A DNA stretch of 64,000 nucleotides from Epiperipatus broadwayi (taxonomy: Eukaryota > Onychophora > Udeonychophora > Euonychophora > Peripatidae), in assembly GCA_028023455.1 (NCBI GenBank), contig JAQFVV010012477.1, positions 4,687,751 through 4,751,750 of the forward strand, written 5' to 3'. This document shows positions 11,839-24,900 of this stretch, piece after piece. The first letter of the stretch is position 1; each line of letters starts with the position of its first letter. The notes beneath the pieces are model-generated. The model had not been told where the DNA came from, did not search any database, and saw only the letters and a list, made by a program, of their open reading frames with translations. A program made the position numbers and the translations under genes.

Positions 11839-13500
11839 ACAGATGCTTGTTTATTTGTATAGTCAACAATCAAGGTAGTAAAAGTGAGATTTTGTATGAC
11901 TTTTGTTGCTATTAAAACTCAGTGATTTTTTTAAATAAAATTTTTCCATCATAAAAATATAATGCATTGGTCTCTTTATCAAGAAATTATGATATCTTGA
12001 ATTATTTTAATATTTTTTAATAAGAAAATCAAAAATGGATACTCTAATAAAAAAATTATGAATTTTAAAGTTTTTTTTAAAAATTTGTTTATTTACATTT
12101 TTATTTATTTGTTTACATTTTCCTTTGAATAGTATATAATTGAAGTCATGGAATCAGATAATGCGTAGTTTCTGTATGTAGGGAATTAAGTTAGTTTGAC
12201 CATTCATTCTTTTACTAATTTAGAGACATATTTACATCCATTATTTACTTTGAATATGCTTGATTTATGCATCCATTTCTTAATATTGCTAAAGTATATT
12301 GAACTGATATTGGTATTTCCAAAATAAATGTTCTCAATAGTGAAATGATTCCATATCATAATTCACAATTAATAGCATGAAGATGAAGAAAATGAAAAAA
12401 GAGGCTTTTCTTTTTTTGCATATTATGATGTCTTGATAAAAGTTTTTTTTTGTTGCTCAAAAGATGCTGAGATTGATGAAGTGGAACAATTTATAGTATA
12501 AAGAATTCAGAGATCTCAAATTGAAGATTAATACTAAGATGTATGATAAAGAAACAATTAGTGGCATAAAGGAATATTTAAATTACTATGATGCAAAAGC
12601 AAATTTATAATTATGAAAAGTTATTTGGACAGTAAGCCTATTAATTATTAAATTGAAGATAACACTCTTGATGTATATAAAAATTAATTATTTGTAATAA
12701 ATATATATATATATATTGTAGCCTTTTGGTTTATTCCATCTATAAACCAAATATAATAAAATGAAGCAATTGTGGGAAATTTTTTTTTTTGATATAAAGA
12801 AAAGTTAAAGGTTTTATTTGAGAAAGTAATGGATATATAGTTCAAAAGTAACGTCTATAGAGACAGTTTGGTGTTTGTATAAAATGTAGTTATCATTATT
12901 TAATGCAGGGGGATGACTGATTTTTTTTTTATAATAATTTACCAATATAATAATTCGGGAATAAATATTTATATGACTAGGATAAAGTCTTGTGAATTTG
13001 ATCTCTATTACTAAGGAGTTGATGAGAATTAAAATTGAATAGATTGTCAGTAGCTTTGGTTAACAGTTTCTTTCTGGAGAATAAGTTTAAAGTTATGGGA
13101 GATTATAGTGAATATTTATGTTTATGATTATCAGAAATTATTATTGATTTTATGCTTGTAATTATAAGAAATTATGATGGATATTTGTGTTCATATAATC
13201 TGAATAATCAGTTTTCTATTTAATGGTCTGCACATGTGTGTGTGTGATACAGATATATGGGTTTGATTTTTTTTTCCTTTCCTTATAGAAACTGACAATT
13301 TTTTTTTAAATTATTAAAAATATAAATCTAAATAAGAAATTATTTAGATTAAATGAATGTAACCTTTTTTTGACCAAAAAAAAAGTGTTAGCAAGCTATG
13401 TTTTCAATTATATCTTCTTTAACTAATTTTCCATAAATTAATCGACAATGTGTTAATTAAAGAGATCTGGTTTCAGATCAGACAAAGTTGTTAAAAAAGT
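10816..13500. other. AT-rich noncoding DNA, simple repeats only
   Basis: Compound TA and CA/TA tracts lie at about 11758-11838 and a TA tract near 12704. The 87-codon frame at 11327-11590 has no recognisable motif and the base composition of its surroundings. No exon or transposon protein was recognised. Confidence 0.5.
11758..11838. repeat. Compound (TA)n and (CA)n(TA)n microsatellite
   Basis: A TA tract, a 25-bp spacer, then CA repeats grading into TA repeats. Alternating purine-pyrimidine tracts of this kind are variable in length. Confidence 0.9.
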
Positions 13501-16029
13501 AACACTTTAGAAAGAGTTATTGTTCATTCTGAGTGGGGATTTTTTTAATTAGACTTGAAGAGGAACCACTGGGGGGGGGTGTAACATATGTTTTCTTTTT
13601 TCTCATTATCCTATAAAAACTGGAAACGGTAAATAAAGAAAAAACTTTTGCTGATTGAGAACTGGGCTGACTAACTAAAAAATTAGTATCTCTAAAGGTT
13701 TTTTTTTCTCCAAGTTTTTAAATTTTCTTTCTCAGAATTTAATAATGAAGTTAAGTTGTATAGTAGACCAAAATATGAATTTCTAATTCATCCATAAGTG
13801 GTGCATCTTTTTCTCAAGTCAATTATGAAGAAGTCAACTTTTGATAAGATATTTTCTGCTGAATATCACAATTTATCCAGTCTGCTTATAAAATTTCCTG
13901 CAAGGAGAGAATTGTCAAATTTTTTTTATCAAATTAAAAGACCAATTCAGATTATAATAATTATTTGGCTGTTTAAAATTCGTTTAAAGAAATTGCAGCA
14001 AACTACTAAAAATGTTTAAAAAGTTAATTCATGTTAGTAATCAGAAACTGCTTATTGTCTATGATTTGAGCCTTTAAATGGAAAAGAAGAAAAAGGAAAA
14101 CAAAGTGAATTCAAATCCAGGAAAAAACTCATCAAATGGAAGGTAACCAATAGAACTCTTTTAAAATTTATTAATTCTCCTGTAGCTACACTTTTGATTT
14201 AAAATAACTATCTACGTTTTTTTATCTATCTTGATTCAAATGACTATCTGTGCATTTTATACACATTTAATTAAAATAACTGTCTGATGTGCAAGTATAT
14301 AGCTATCTCAAGTAAATGAACTGACTACATTAATATGGACAGTGGAAGGAAAAGACATTTAAAGAGACTATCTGTAATGTTGATATTTATTCTTTATTTT
14401 ATTTTATATATATAATATGTCATTTGTTTTTTTTTATATATATTTCATTTGATATATACTATGTCACACTCTAATCACTAGATTATTTAATTTAATATTT
14501 TGTTTATGATTAAAATGTTTGAAGGAAAGAGAAAAAAATGATTTTGATACCATTTAAGTATAGATGCTCACGTAAATTTAAATTTAAAAGTAAAGCGAGA
14601 AATGATATAAATATTTTTATTATTCTTAACAAAATTTTAATTTGTGCTTAATAGTAAATATGAAGATTGAGGGGATGGTCGTAAAACTCATAATTATTCT
14701 AAAGTATTGTTGATCTGTTATTAATAAAAATGTTAGGTATGTTGTTGGCTTGACTGTTTAAAATTGAAATAATTCATATATGTTTTGATTCAGGATTTGG
14801 TTAGTCTTTGTCATTTATCTACGCTATAATCGATGTATATATGGGCATATATAAGCTATAAATGCTTGTCATTACTAACATAAAGTTATCCTACCACCCA
14901 ATAGATGGGAAATAGCTGTCTCATGATATATACCATGGCAGTCGGAGATGACTAAGTTTCACTCCATTTATTTGTTAGGATAGAGAATTATTCATAAAGT
15001 TACTGTTTAATTGTAGAAAATGTTGCATGCCAATATAGAGAATAGGTGTCTAAGAGGAGCTCTTGACATGATTCTGGATCTTAAGAAAAGATCTAGCTCA
15101 AGCAAATAGTTTAAGTTTGAAGTTGATGTTGTTGTTTTTGTTTATTTCCCTTATCAAGACGTGGCTGTGTGCACGTTATAGATACTGCATGATGATGTGT
15201 GATATGAAGAGAGTTTTCTTACATGGGACAGAATAAAGTTGCCCTGAAAGGATAAGGATTCAGTCAGATGTATATGTATGATGAAGAATGGCAAAGATTT
15301 TAATTAATAAACTAACCGAACTGTGTTGATATTTTTTTGAATGATGGTAAATTGAGGTCGTCAAGCTGAGTGGACATACTGACCTATTAAGATATACAGT
15401 CAAAACGTAAAGATCTGACAAGCATGAATGTAAAAGTGTGGGTTTTGAATTTAAACCCGTTTGCAAAATTAGTAGGGTAATTTTATGACATATAATCCTT
15501 CTTCATTGGAAATGTGAAAATTATTGCTTGATAAAATGGTTTAGAAATGTAAGATTATTTCACATTGTTAGTTAAAATAATTGAAGCGAATATATTATTT
15601 TGGAATAGTCCAATGGACAATGTTTACAATAATAAGGGGGGAGGTAGAAATTTATAGGTTTTTTTCTCTTTCAAGATAAGTTTTCTTAAAGCTAGAACAA
15701 TACGGAATTCTGTTTCCGTGTGTGAGCGTTTGTATTTATTATTATTATTAATTATTTATTTAATAAATGAATGGGTCAAAACAAAAAGTGAGTCATCCAG
15801 GAAATCAGTTAATTCAAACATGTATTCGAATATTCAGATCAGAATCATATTTGTGTGTAACAATATTATAATTTGGTGTGTTTTTGTTTTATTTTATCAT
15901 TATTGTTAATGTAATAAAAGTTTACTATTGTTATAAGATTATATTGTGTTTTGTGTTTGATGTTTCAAATATCTTCAGAATCTATATATCCAGCACCTAT
16001 AGTTAAAGTCATATTAGTTCATATTTAAA

Positions 16030-16370
16030 TTTAATTATTTATTTTATAATAATACTTTATTTCCAAGATCGATTTGCAGTAGTCATTAATATATTGTTCC
16101 ATATTCGATTCACATAGTTAATTTTATATTAATAATTTATTTCCATGATTGATTTACAGTATTAATTTTATCTTGAATATTTCTATATTCGATTAATATA
16201 ATTCATTTTATATAAGTCATTTTATAAACTTCATTTTCACATAATTTATTTTCACCATTAATTTGCATAATCTGATTTCTGATTATTTCCGTACTTTACT
16301 TTCATGAGTAAATTTTGATTGATTTATCTGATTGATGTCCATGGTTTGCTTCCATAGTTTACTTTAGCAA
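16030..16370. repeat. Degenerate tandem array of a ~25-50-bp motif
   Basis: Related phrases recur: TTTATTTCCAAGATCGATTT, TTTATTTCCATGATTGATTT, CATATTCGATTCACATAGTT, TATATTCGATTAATATAATT, and several 'CATAATTTATTTTCA' or 'CATAGTTTACTTTAG' variants. The units are too diverged to give a clean period. It is an old tandem repeat with no coding meaning. Confidence 0.5.
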
Positions 16371-19300
16371 AATAAAATTATTAAGGTTATTAATTAAAAA
16401 TAGATTAGAAATAATAGAATAAAATGACAGGGAATAGTTGAGTTTAACAAATTTAACCTTTTGATTCATTGTAATGTTGTGAATATTGGGAGCAGACATA
16501 AAATCCCTTTCCTGCTCTCAGTGTTTAGAGTGATTCCCACTATTAAACTCACCATATCAAAATTTATTTTGCATATATGGAATCATATCCATTACAGTGT
16601 AATCGTTTATATGGGCACCTCTTGAGAGATCTAGACCTTGAGAAAGAGCAGTTCAATTATTAGTCTAAGAGCTAGTTAGGAAGTCAAGTAGCACATTATA
16701 ATAAAATTATTATATTATTAAAATAGGGATTATGAATTGATAATTGACTGACAGATATATGTATGTTAGAGAAATAAGATTAGAGATTCTCAGATTAGAG
16801 AACATAACACAGACATTCGTGTTCTATAATAGTAGCTATCGAAAGTGATAGATGCTGAGAACAAAAAATAAAGTAATAGAATTAAATGGGTAGGATTTAC
16901 CTGTGATAATTTTGTCTAATGTTAAATTAAGTGATGGTTTTATACTATGAACATAGATTATGAGTTCTCTGCATCGATTATTGATTTATTTCCAGTCATA
17001 TTTAAACGATAACTGTATACAGTATTTTCTGTAGTTACCACTCGAGATCAGATATTATAATAAAGTTGTGGAAGAAAGTTGTCTCATTATTATGAATTTT
17101 ATAATAAATTTATCATGAAATATTTGCATGACTAATGCTAGGTTTGAAATTAAGACCACATAATGTAACAGTCAGAATCATCTATCTCACTAACACACTG
17201 CAGAATTCAAACCCCAGACATGAAACTGAACATTCTAGGAGGGGTTGCCTTCTAGATATACTAAGTTCGAATCTAAAGCCCAAATTTCACAGCACCATCT
17301 ACGTGACAACGCATCTGATGCCAATACTAGTATGACCTTTGAACGGTGCCTGGTGGTCAGGGAGAAACAAAAGACTCTATACTAAAAGAAGTTTGGGTGG
17401 CTAATTAACGTCTATGGATTTACAAAAGAAATGCAGAAAATATATATATAGACTGAGACAGTGACAGGAATCAAATAAAATAAGAGATCAAATTTAGTTT
17501 TAAATAATTTCACAAAATTTATTTAAATAAATTATATATATAACACCACTGTCTGATTATATGAGACAGGGACTCATATTAGATAATTGTGGGCATTATA
17601 TTTCAATAAATGACAAAAAGGTTTTAAAACAAAGTGATAAATTCTATTCCTCGGGCTAATAGCATTACGATAATGTGCTTGACGAGATAGGAACATGTGT
17701 GAGGTGCTTTGAGCAATTATTCAAGTTTAAGAAAATATTTGAAAATTAAGTGTTCTAAAATATTTATTGATTTCGAGAATAGCACGGACTAAAGCTTACT
17801 AAGCAACAAAGTGGGAATGTGATCAAAGCATTTATTTGATAATAATATTAATAGAGTTGCATTGGGAGGTCAGTATTGCTGATAATGAATTTATTAAAGT
17901 TGGAGGGTGTGACACGTTTAAGTCACGGATGCTTTGTAAAATAAATATAAAATAAAACAATATTGAAGATCTGGAATAATTATGGAGGGCATCTCGCCAC
18001 TAACCCATAGTAAAGTATTTTGATGAACAGCCGAAACTTAGCAACTGGGTGACGATTGCGTTTAATTCCCAGGGGTGTCATTTGTGAACACCCTCTGCCT
18101 GGAAACTGCAATAGTGAAAAGAGTCCTTGGAAAATTAAAACAAAGCGGTCTCAACAACCAATTCATTTACCAGCAATACAAGACTAGTGTATATAAAACA
18201 TACTGAATGGGTTTTACTTGGATTAAGAGAAATGCCCAATCAAATTCCCAGAAATTCATTTAAAAGGGTCCGCACATTCTCGATGTCAATGATGAACTTT
18301 GTATTTAAAGTAGAACACGGTAATTAAAATAGGAAAATGCATGCTTGCGGGTTTGAAAAGTAAGTATAGATTTATATATGCAATCATGCATTAGGGGACA
18401 CATTTAATCATTGACCTCGCACATACTCTCATATTAGATTAAAATCAATAACATGTAGATTTTAAACTATGTGATTATATTATATATTAAAGAAAAGAAT
18501 CACCCTCGAACGAGTGATTTGCAAGATAATAAAATTGGAAAATTATAAATTTAAAATATGCCTTAATAGCGGCATCTTACTTTCAATAAAGGGAATAGTT
18601 CACTCGGTCAAAGACGATTCTGACACATTATCATAATAAAATAAAAGAAAGCTTTATAAATAGAAAATATTAACCCAAGGATAGAGCAAAACGGTTGATT
18701 ATATTTGAACACTTTAAAGAAGTACATAATAAAGTTATGTGAAATTTCAGAAAACAATTTAGAATAGCTATAGCATGTTAGTTAGGAATCACAAGAGCTC
18801 TTGGGTTAATTTAGGGTTACCTCTGGAGAAGCATTTAGGTAGATTGATGGTCGGCAGGTTTTTATATAATTTAACAGCAAAATCTGGAAATGTTCATATT
18901 TTTGGCAGCAGCAGCAGTTCCGGGGTTCCCTATGTGATAGCTTCCGATGGTCTGGAGTAGCAGCTGACTATTCCGAGGAGACATAGCCATCTTAATGCCT
19001 CTACTCTGTCATGTCAAGGTTAGCAAATTATTAGAATAGAACTCAGAATGATTTCTCTTAGAAACATTAGAATACAAACTGGAGGACAAAAGAAAACCCT
19101 TCTTTTTATAGTAAACTTTAACAATAGAACTGCCCTGGAGCATTACAAAAATATATCGGACTTATCAGCTGTAATCATCCGAATGTCTACAGGAATTCAA
19201 CATTAATTAATTTCTTTTGTTACTTTCCCTGTCGACATTCGAATTACAAATTAGATTTAATTAAAAATTACTTTTATTAATTAAAGAAAACCTTAAGTGG

Positions 19301-19872
19301 ACATCTACTGTTTTTAGATAAACTTATATAATATTAACTAATTAAACTATTGTCCCTGATTTATTTAAACAGAAATATTTGGAATAACTTTTATTAAATT
19401 AAAGAAAATGATTTTACTTTTTAAATTGCAATATTTGAATCTATTTACTAAACGAATATTTACTAAATGAGTTTTATTTTAAATCAAAATACATTACGAC
19501 GGTAATATATTTGTAAATAGATTCAAACAAAATAACTTTAACAATTTATAATTTTGATATGTTTTAAAATGGATGTCATAGTGTGTGCGCAATTACGACT
19601 TATATAACTTACTTTTTAATAAATCAAAATTATGTGAACATATACATAATCTATAATCTTTTATTTATTTGGGAATGACTTATATATATAATATGAACAT
19701 TGTACTTGTGGTTTAAAATTAGGCGGGATTTTCGGTATATAAGCATATTGCAGACACACTATGATAGATTGGGGTTCAAACAAAGGTATGAGGGTAGGCA
19801 ATAGGTGAGAAAAGGTGAAACGAAGATCTGCAAAGCAGACCTTACTGTTTCAATAGATTGAATGGTTTTATC

Positions 19873-19903
19873 AATATTATTATTATTATTATTATTATTA
19901 TTT
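19873..19903. repeat. (ATT)n microsatellite
   Basis: About nine perfect ATT repeats. Confidence 0.95.
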
Positions 19904-20662
19904 TGAGAGACAATTTAATTACTTTCTCCAGTATCTTCTATAATCCTAAATTGACTAATGATGATGATCTCTGGTGGACATTACAATTTATAGCTGCAAT
20001 TTGGAGCCCCCGGTATATTTGATCCTAAAGTATAAAATTCAATGGACTAGCTACTTGAAATAAATGAGAGTTTACTGAGGTTGAATAAGTAAAAGAGTGC
20101 GCGGAGAAAGTTGAGGTGACTATATATATATATATATTCATTAATCATTTGATTTTTATAACTTAGTAAATTATTATAATATATGTTGAGTTAAATTAAA
20201 GGAATTTATATTCTGTGTTTATTTCTTATAAGCTTGTTGTTACATTTGAAACCTTGGCTCTTCTGAATTATGGTATTATATATATATATAAATGTCGTAA
20301 ATGTTAATGTATAAAGGATTGTGTGTTGCTGTAGTCAGTTAAATTAGTTAGTGAAAGCTTGATACTGCAATTCTTTTTTAACTATTTATTTCCTCTCAAG
20401 ATGAAAAGTGAAGTGCAAACATTTTTCTTCCACATCAGTTCAGGGTCATATTTTTATTATATAAAAATGTCAAAAACATACTTTATAAAAAAATATATCA
20501 TCTCTTTATATATATGAAATAAATAAATAAGTAAATAACAATCGATAAATTTAATTTAGTTTCCTCATGCAATTATCAATTAAAACACCTCCCTCATCTT
20601 AACATCAAATTCACTTATGATGTCATCATCCAATAAATCACAATGGGTTGAATATATATATA

Positions 20663-20882
20663 TCATTAAAAACCAGCCAACACTTAGACAATCCCAATAT
20701 CAATAATTTTAAACGGTTGTCAAAGCAATCTCCTTTTAACAACAAAGGTAAAACCTCAACTTTTGTCAAGCATTGGTGGTCGAGAGGTCAGCGACAGCTG
20801 CTTTAAAAGCAGTTGTCCCGGGTTAGCGGGTTCGCCTCCCGGCTGTGCATTTTGACCACAGAGATTGAAATTATTGATATAA
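20663..20882. mobile_element. Composite repeat carrying a tRNA-like core
   Basis: A non-tRNA head (starting around ATTAAAAACCAGCCAACACTTAG) is followed by the tRNA-like core (20764-20857) and a short tail. The short inverted pair ATATCAATAATTT (about 20697) and AAATTATTGATAT (about 20868) brackets the unit. A decayed second copy in the same orientation lies at 21058-21240. The head resembles sequence just after the coding part of the LINE copy at 37.6 kb, so a shared LINE tail is possible. Confidence 0.65.
20764..20857 (+). repeat. tRNA-like element copy 1, extended acceptor stem
   Basis: GCATTGG (20770) opens an acceptor-like stem that pairs imperfectly with CTGTGC (ending 20848). TGGTCGAGAGG is an A box and GGTTCGCCTCC a B box. 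An anticodon-like arm (CTGC TTTAAAA GCAG) would place UAA in the loop. Outside the tRNA outline, TGTCAA pairs with TTTTGACCA and lengthens the stem. The T-stem has a G:G mismatch and the acceptor a T:T mismatch, so it is probably a repeat unit and not a decoding tRNA. Confidence 0.65.
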
Positions 20883-21057
20883 AAAAGTTTAAATAAACCT
20901 CTTTCAACAGGTAAATATAACTTACTCTGAATGAAGACTAATAAACAGTCAATTATAACATTAGAACATGCAATTATAAATTTAAAATTGCACCCAAAGT
21001 ATTACTTAAATAATAAGTGTAATAATGCTTAAGGCTAAATGGATTTATAAGTAATCA

Positions 21058-21240
21058 TTAAAAACCAATCAACACTTAGATAATACCAATATCAATAGCA
21101 ATCAACAATTTCCAACTTTTGTCAAGGCAATCTTTTTTACAATAAAGGTGAAATTTCACCTTTATTATTAATGGTCTAATATACTTATATAGACAATAAA
21201 AATTGCAATTTGACCACAGAGATCGAAATTATTGATATAC
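21058..21240. mobile_element. Decayed second copy of the composite tRNA-like repeat
   Basis: The segment matches the 20.7-kb composite at its head (AAAACCAATCAACACTTAGA, CAATATCAATA) and its tail (TTTGACCACAGAGATCGAAA, TTATTGATAT). The tRNA core is reduced to recognisable scraps (AATGGTC, TTGCAATTTGACC). The two copies stand in direct orientation about 390 bp apart. Confidence 0.65.
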
Positions 21241-21836
21241 ATATATATATAAAATTGAAATGAAAATTATTGTAAATTGCCGTGAACTCTATATGCAAAA
21301 ATAATCACTCTTCAATAAATGAAAAAAATAAAATACTATCATTTTTTTTCTTGTAATAGTAATTTTTCATTCGTTTATGAATATATTTTAAAATACAGCA
21401 TGATATCTGTATGTTAGCCTGATTTAAGTACAACGCAAACCATTCCTGAATCACTATTACACATTTAGAGAATAAAGGCAATAGCTCATGTTTTAACAAC
21501 CCAAGACATGAAGAAAAAATGTCTGTTTTAAAAAATGTGGTGATTATTATTTCATTCATACATATCTTCCAAAAGGTTTGCAGTGATTTAATTTCATATA
21601 TATATATATGCCATGACATAAGATAATTATTATTTTAATAAAAAAGTGACCTTTTATTGTACCTTATTATATATAAAGTAGTGTATCTGAAATACTTAAG
21701 CTAGAGATTATCTGAATTGTTTACAGTAACAACTGCAGTAAGAAATAAACAAATAGGTGATCATAGAAATATTAAGATATTTAATAAATAAATTTTACTG
21801 ATATTTTTTTATTATCTTGTAAAAAGAGAATCTTAC

Positions 21837-21955
21837 CAAATGGTGCATAGCGACATATCCAACCATGCCTTTCATGACAATCTATGATTTTCCAATCAAG
21901 AAAAAAGTTTGTTCTTGTAACTTTAAGACACCCTGAACTAGGAGGTAAATATGAC
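21837..21955 (-). CDS. C-type lectin-like domain, exon B (C-terminal half)
   Basis: On the minus strand a pyrimidine-rich acceptor (TTTTTTTTGTTATAG) precedes a 119-nt exon that ends at the donor G|GTAAGA. The exon encodes 39 full codons with SSGCLKV, FFLDWKIIDC and RHGWICRYAPFG. These are the last three conserved cysteines (C2, C3 and C4) and the final W-I-C of a C-type lectin fold. Exon A at 48903-49200 supplies the first half; it ends with two bases of a codon and this exon begins with one, so the frame joins exactly. The usual WND calcium-site triplet is replaced by W-K-I, so calcium-dependent sugar binding is doubtful. The exon ends in phase 1, implying more coding sequence downstream (below 21837), which was not found. 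It is too short and ATG-less to appear as an ORF. Confidence 0.85.
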
Positions 21956-24900
21956 CTATAACAAAAAAAATATCTTTTACAAAGAAAAATAATATAATTT
22001 TCTTAAAGTTTAAGCAAACCTTTAAAGATTGACTATTTTATTAAAAATATTTATAATGCACAAATATTTTATTTAGGGTTAAGTATTTGCTTTTATTATT
22101 GTTGTTAATTTAATTTTAATATTTTTTATTATTGTTGTTGTTATTAATTTAATAATTTTAGAACAATGTTGAATAAATAAATTTTAAAATTACAATGAAT
22201 TTTAAAATTAGCATTCTATATTAAAACCTCTTCATGCATTTATAGAAATAACATTTGTAATACTAGGTTAATAATTTGTATATTTATGGTATACAAGGAT
22301 AATTTTGAACACTTATGGTTCCTAAAAAAAACACAACAAATAACTTCTACTGGTCAAATGTCAAATTTCTCATTGACTAAACATTCAGTTATTATAATAA
22401 ATTAACAATCATAATGCCCAATATAAGTTTAAAGAAAAATTTAGCATAGCTAATAGAATGAATTACAAATGAGATTTTACTGAAATTGTATTTCATCTCT
22501 AAACAGATAATCATAACTAATCACTGGATAAATGTTATTAATATATTATTTAAAAATATATAAGTTATACACAATTGCATTTTTTATAATTTTATCTGAC
22601 ATTACAACTATAGATTTGTTATTAGTAAACATTGTAATAAACTTAAATAATTTTGAAGTCTTCTAAATGAAGAATTATGTTTGAGTAATGTTAATTGATT
22701 ATTCTTCATTTAGAAGTAAAATATAGATTAACAAATATATTGTTCATATTTTTTTTAATAGCAATACCACACTTCATCTAATTACACTACTTCTTTAACA
22801 TTAAAACCGTTAATTTATCATAGCATTGATTATTAATTAATATTTGAAATAATAGTTTTCAATTGTTTATAATCCTTCATTAAATTAATTCATTGAAATA
22901 TTCACAAGGCTTAATATTTTTAAAAATGCATTATATTATACTTATTTAATACTGTAAAAGCTAATTGATATTAAATAAAGGGATTCATATATTGTATAGA
23001 TATTTCCCAGAATATGATATAGCCAGTTAAAAATGTTTTATATTATGATCCTCAAAAATAATTTGTTAATTATTTTAATGTGTATTATAGTTAGTAAGAT
23101 CTTGGTTTATATAAATTTATTGATTGATGTGATTTAAATATTGTGACCCTGTACTATTGCACAGGATACTATTCATATGTCCTACTAAATAATGTTCATG
23201 CTATTTTTAAAAAAAATAAGAGAAGAGAACATGACACAATTTTATTGTGACAATAATACATGTGATAATTATACTATCTAAGTTTTGTTTAGTTGATGTG
23301 ATTAATTTATTCAAGTAACTATAAATACTTAATATAAAATTTAGTGATATAAAAGTTATTAGAATGTGTAGCCTTAATATTTGGCTAGTGACTATGCTTT
23401 TAAAATAAGAATTGGGTTTAGTTTATATTTAGTTTTATAAAAGTTAAAGCTAAATTAAGTTTAATATAATGGAAGTCTGTGTAAAGCTAATTTTATACTT
23501 AGAAAACTATAAACTAGTTAGTGGATTTATTAATGATATAATTGGCATTGTTAAATTAATTATTAAAATAGATTAATAATTTGTTCAAGTTATTATATTA
23601 TTAGAGTTCAAAATATTTAAATAAAGTTAGTTTATTTAAAATAAATATTAAAATTAGTTACAAATGCACAGGTTAATTATTAAACCAGATTAAATTTTTA
23701 AAGAATGTAAAGTAAGTTCCTGTGTGTGTATGATTGCATGCATGGTAGTTTATTAAATGCTATTTATTATAAGTGAAGTTAATTTCAGTTTACCAATTTA
23801 TTTAAAAATAAATGATTGACTAATTTAACATTAAAAGCGTTTAAAATAAATGAGTTTAAGAGCTTTTTATAAATTAAAAGTGATAATTTAAAAATAATAA
23901 ATGTATTTATTTTATTTTATTTTTATTATTAAATAATTTAAAAGTAAAGTTCAAGTAATGAAAAGTTTTAAATTATCATGTAATCATTAAAATAGATCAA
24001 TATTATGTAATTTTTAATTTAGTTCCTTATCATAGTTTATATAATTTATGATAGAGATTAGATAAAAAAGGTCTGACTAATTAAAATACTCATCAAAATA
24101 AAAGGGTATAAATAAAAGAATTTTCAGTGTGTTTGCTTTTTCTCAACTGAATTCTTCTCTAATCCAAAGAAGACAGTAACATTTAATTTCAATTTTTTTA
24201 TTCTAAATTTAAAAGTGATAATTTTTTAAAACTTTTATTATTTATTAAGTAATTATGCATTGCTAAAAACAAAAAGGTGTTAAGCTTTCTTATGCCTTAG
24301 TCTGATCTAGAAACTTTCTAAGAACATTAGAAAAATGCCTAATAAAAGCTGGGATTGTTTATTAATTCATTTAAACCAACTGTCCATGAACCAAAACTTA
24401 AGGAAGGAAGAAGTAGTATAATTTTTTCATTATTTTTTTAAAACTATAATGATACTTATGCTGGATCATTGCTATTATGTATTCCATACCTGTAGTAAAA
24501 TAATTCTAATTGCCATTGATAGACTTTTGTGATTTAATTTACAAGTAAAGAAATAAGTGCTTCAGTGGAAATTGACATTATTTAATTTAGAAATGCTTAA
24601 CACCTGACAGTTGGAGTAATAATGATTTCACTTGTTTACTGTTTTCTTAATAACTGTTTAAAAGTTGACTCATGTATTTGACAACATAAAATGAGCTTTA
24701 TATTATTAATCTCTAAAAACATTTAATTATATCAATGTTATCCAAAAGAACATTTTGAAATGTGAAGTGAGTGGATGCATTAATATAAAGTTTAAGAATA
24801 AAATATTATTTTAAAATGAACAACAATACTATGGAAGGTGAAAAACTGTTTAAATGGCTCACTTTTAAAGAAATAGTAATTTATGAATTTTTAATCCTTC

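Larger units (their letters stand above)
13500..20130. other. ORF-less block of different texture, possibly decayed LTR-type or non-autonomous elements
   Basis: This 6.6-kb stretch has fewer TA tracts and homopolymers and more mixed sequence than its surroundings, yet no frame with a recognisable protein. Suggestive but unproven LTR-like marks are a G-run followed by TGTAACAT at about 13570-13588, with CTATAAAAA and AATAAA soon after; GGAGGGTGTGACACG near 17903; a TATA-like GGTATATAAGC at about 19734; and TTGGAGCCCCCGG at 20001-20013, which begins like a tRNA primer-binding site. No pair of matching LTRs was found. Small frames at 13798, 15718, 17135 and 18775 are not called as genes. Confidence 0.35.

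Noticed and set aside
13570-13700. G-run then TGTAACAT with TATA-like and AATAAA signals, possible 3' LTR
   Set aside because: No second matching LTR and no gag-pol remnant could be found, so it is kept only as part of a low-confidence block.
17135-17335. 66-codon frame and B-box-like GAATTCAAACCCC, possible SINE or exon
   Set aside because: No A box at a suitable distance, no convincing splice sites, and the peptide is not recognisable.
18775-18960. 61-codon frame with a serine-rich stretch (IFGSSSSSGVP)
   Set aside because: The region is of higher complexity, but there are no paired splice sites, recognised motif or extension of the frame. A CAG run gives the serines.
20770-20848. Functional tRNA-Leu(UAA) gene
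   Set aside because: The acceptor and T stems have mismatches, leucine tRNAs need a long variable arm that is not evident, and related copies elsewhere behave as mobile repeats.
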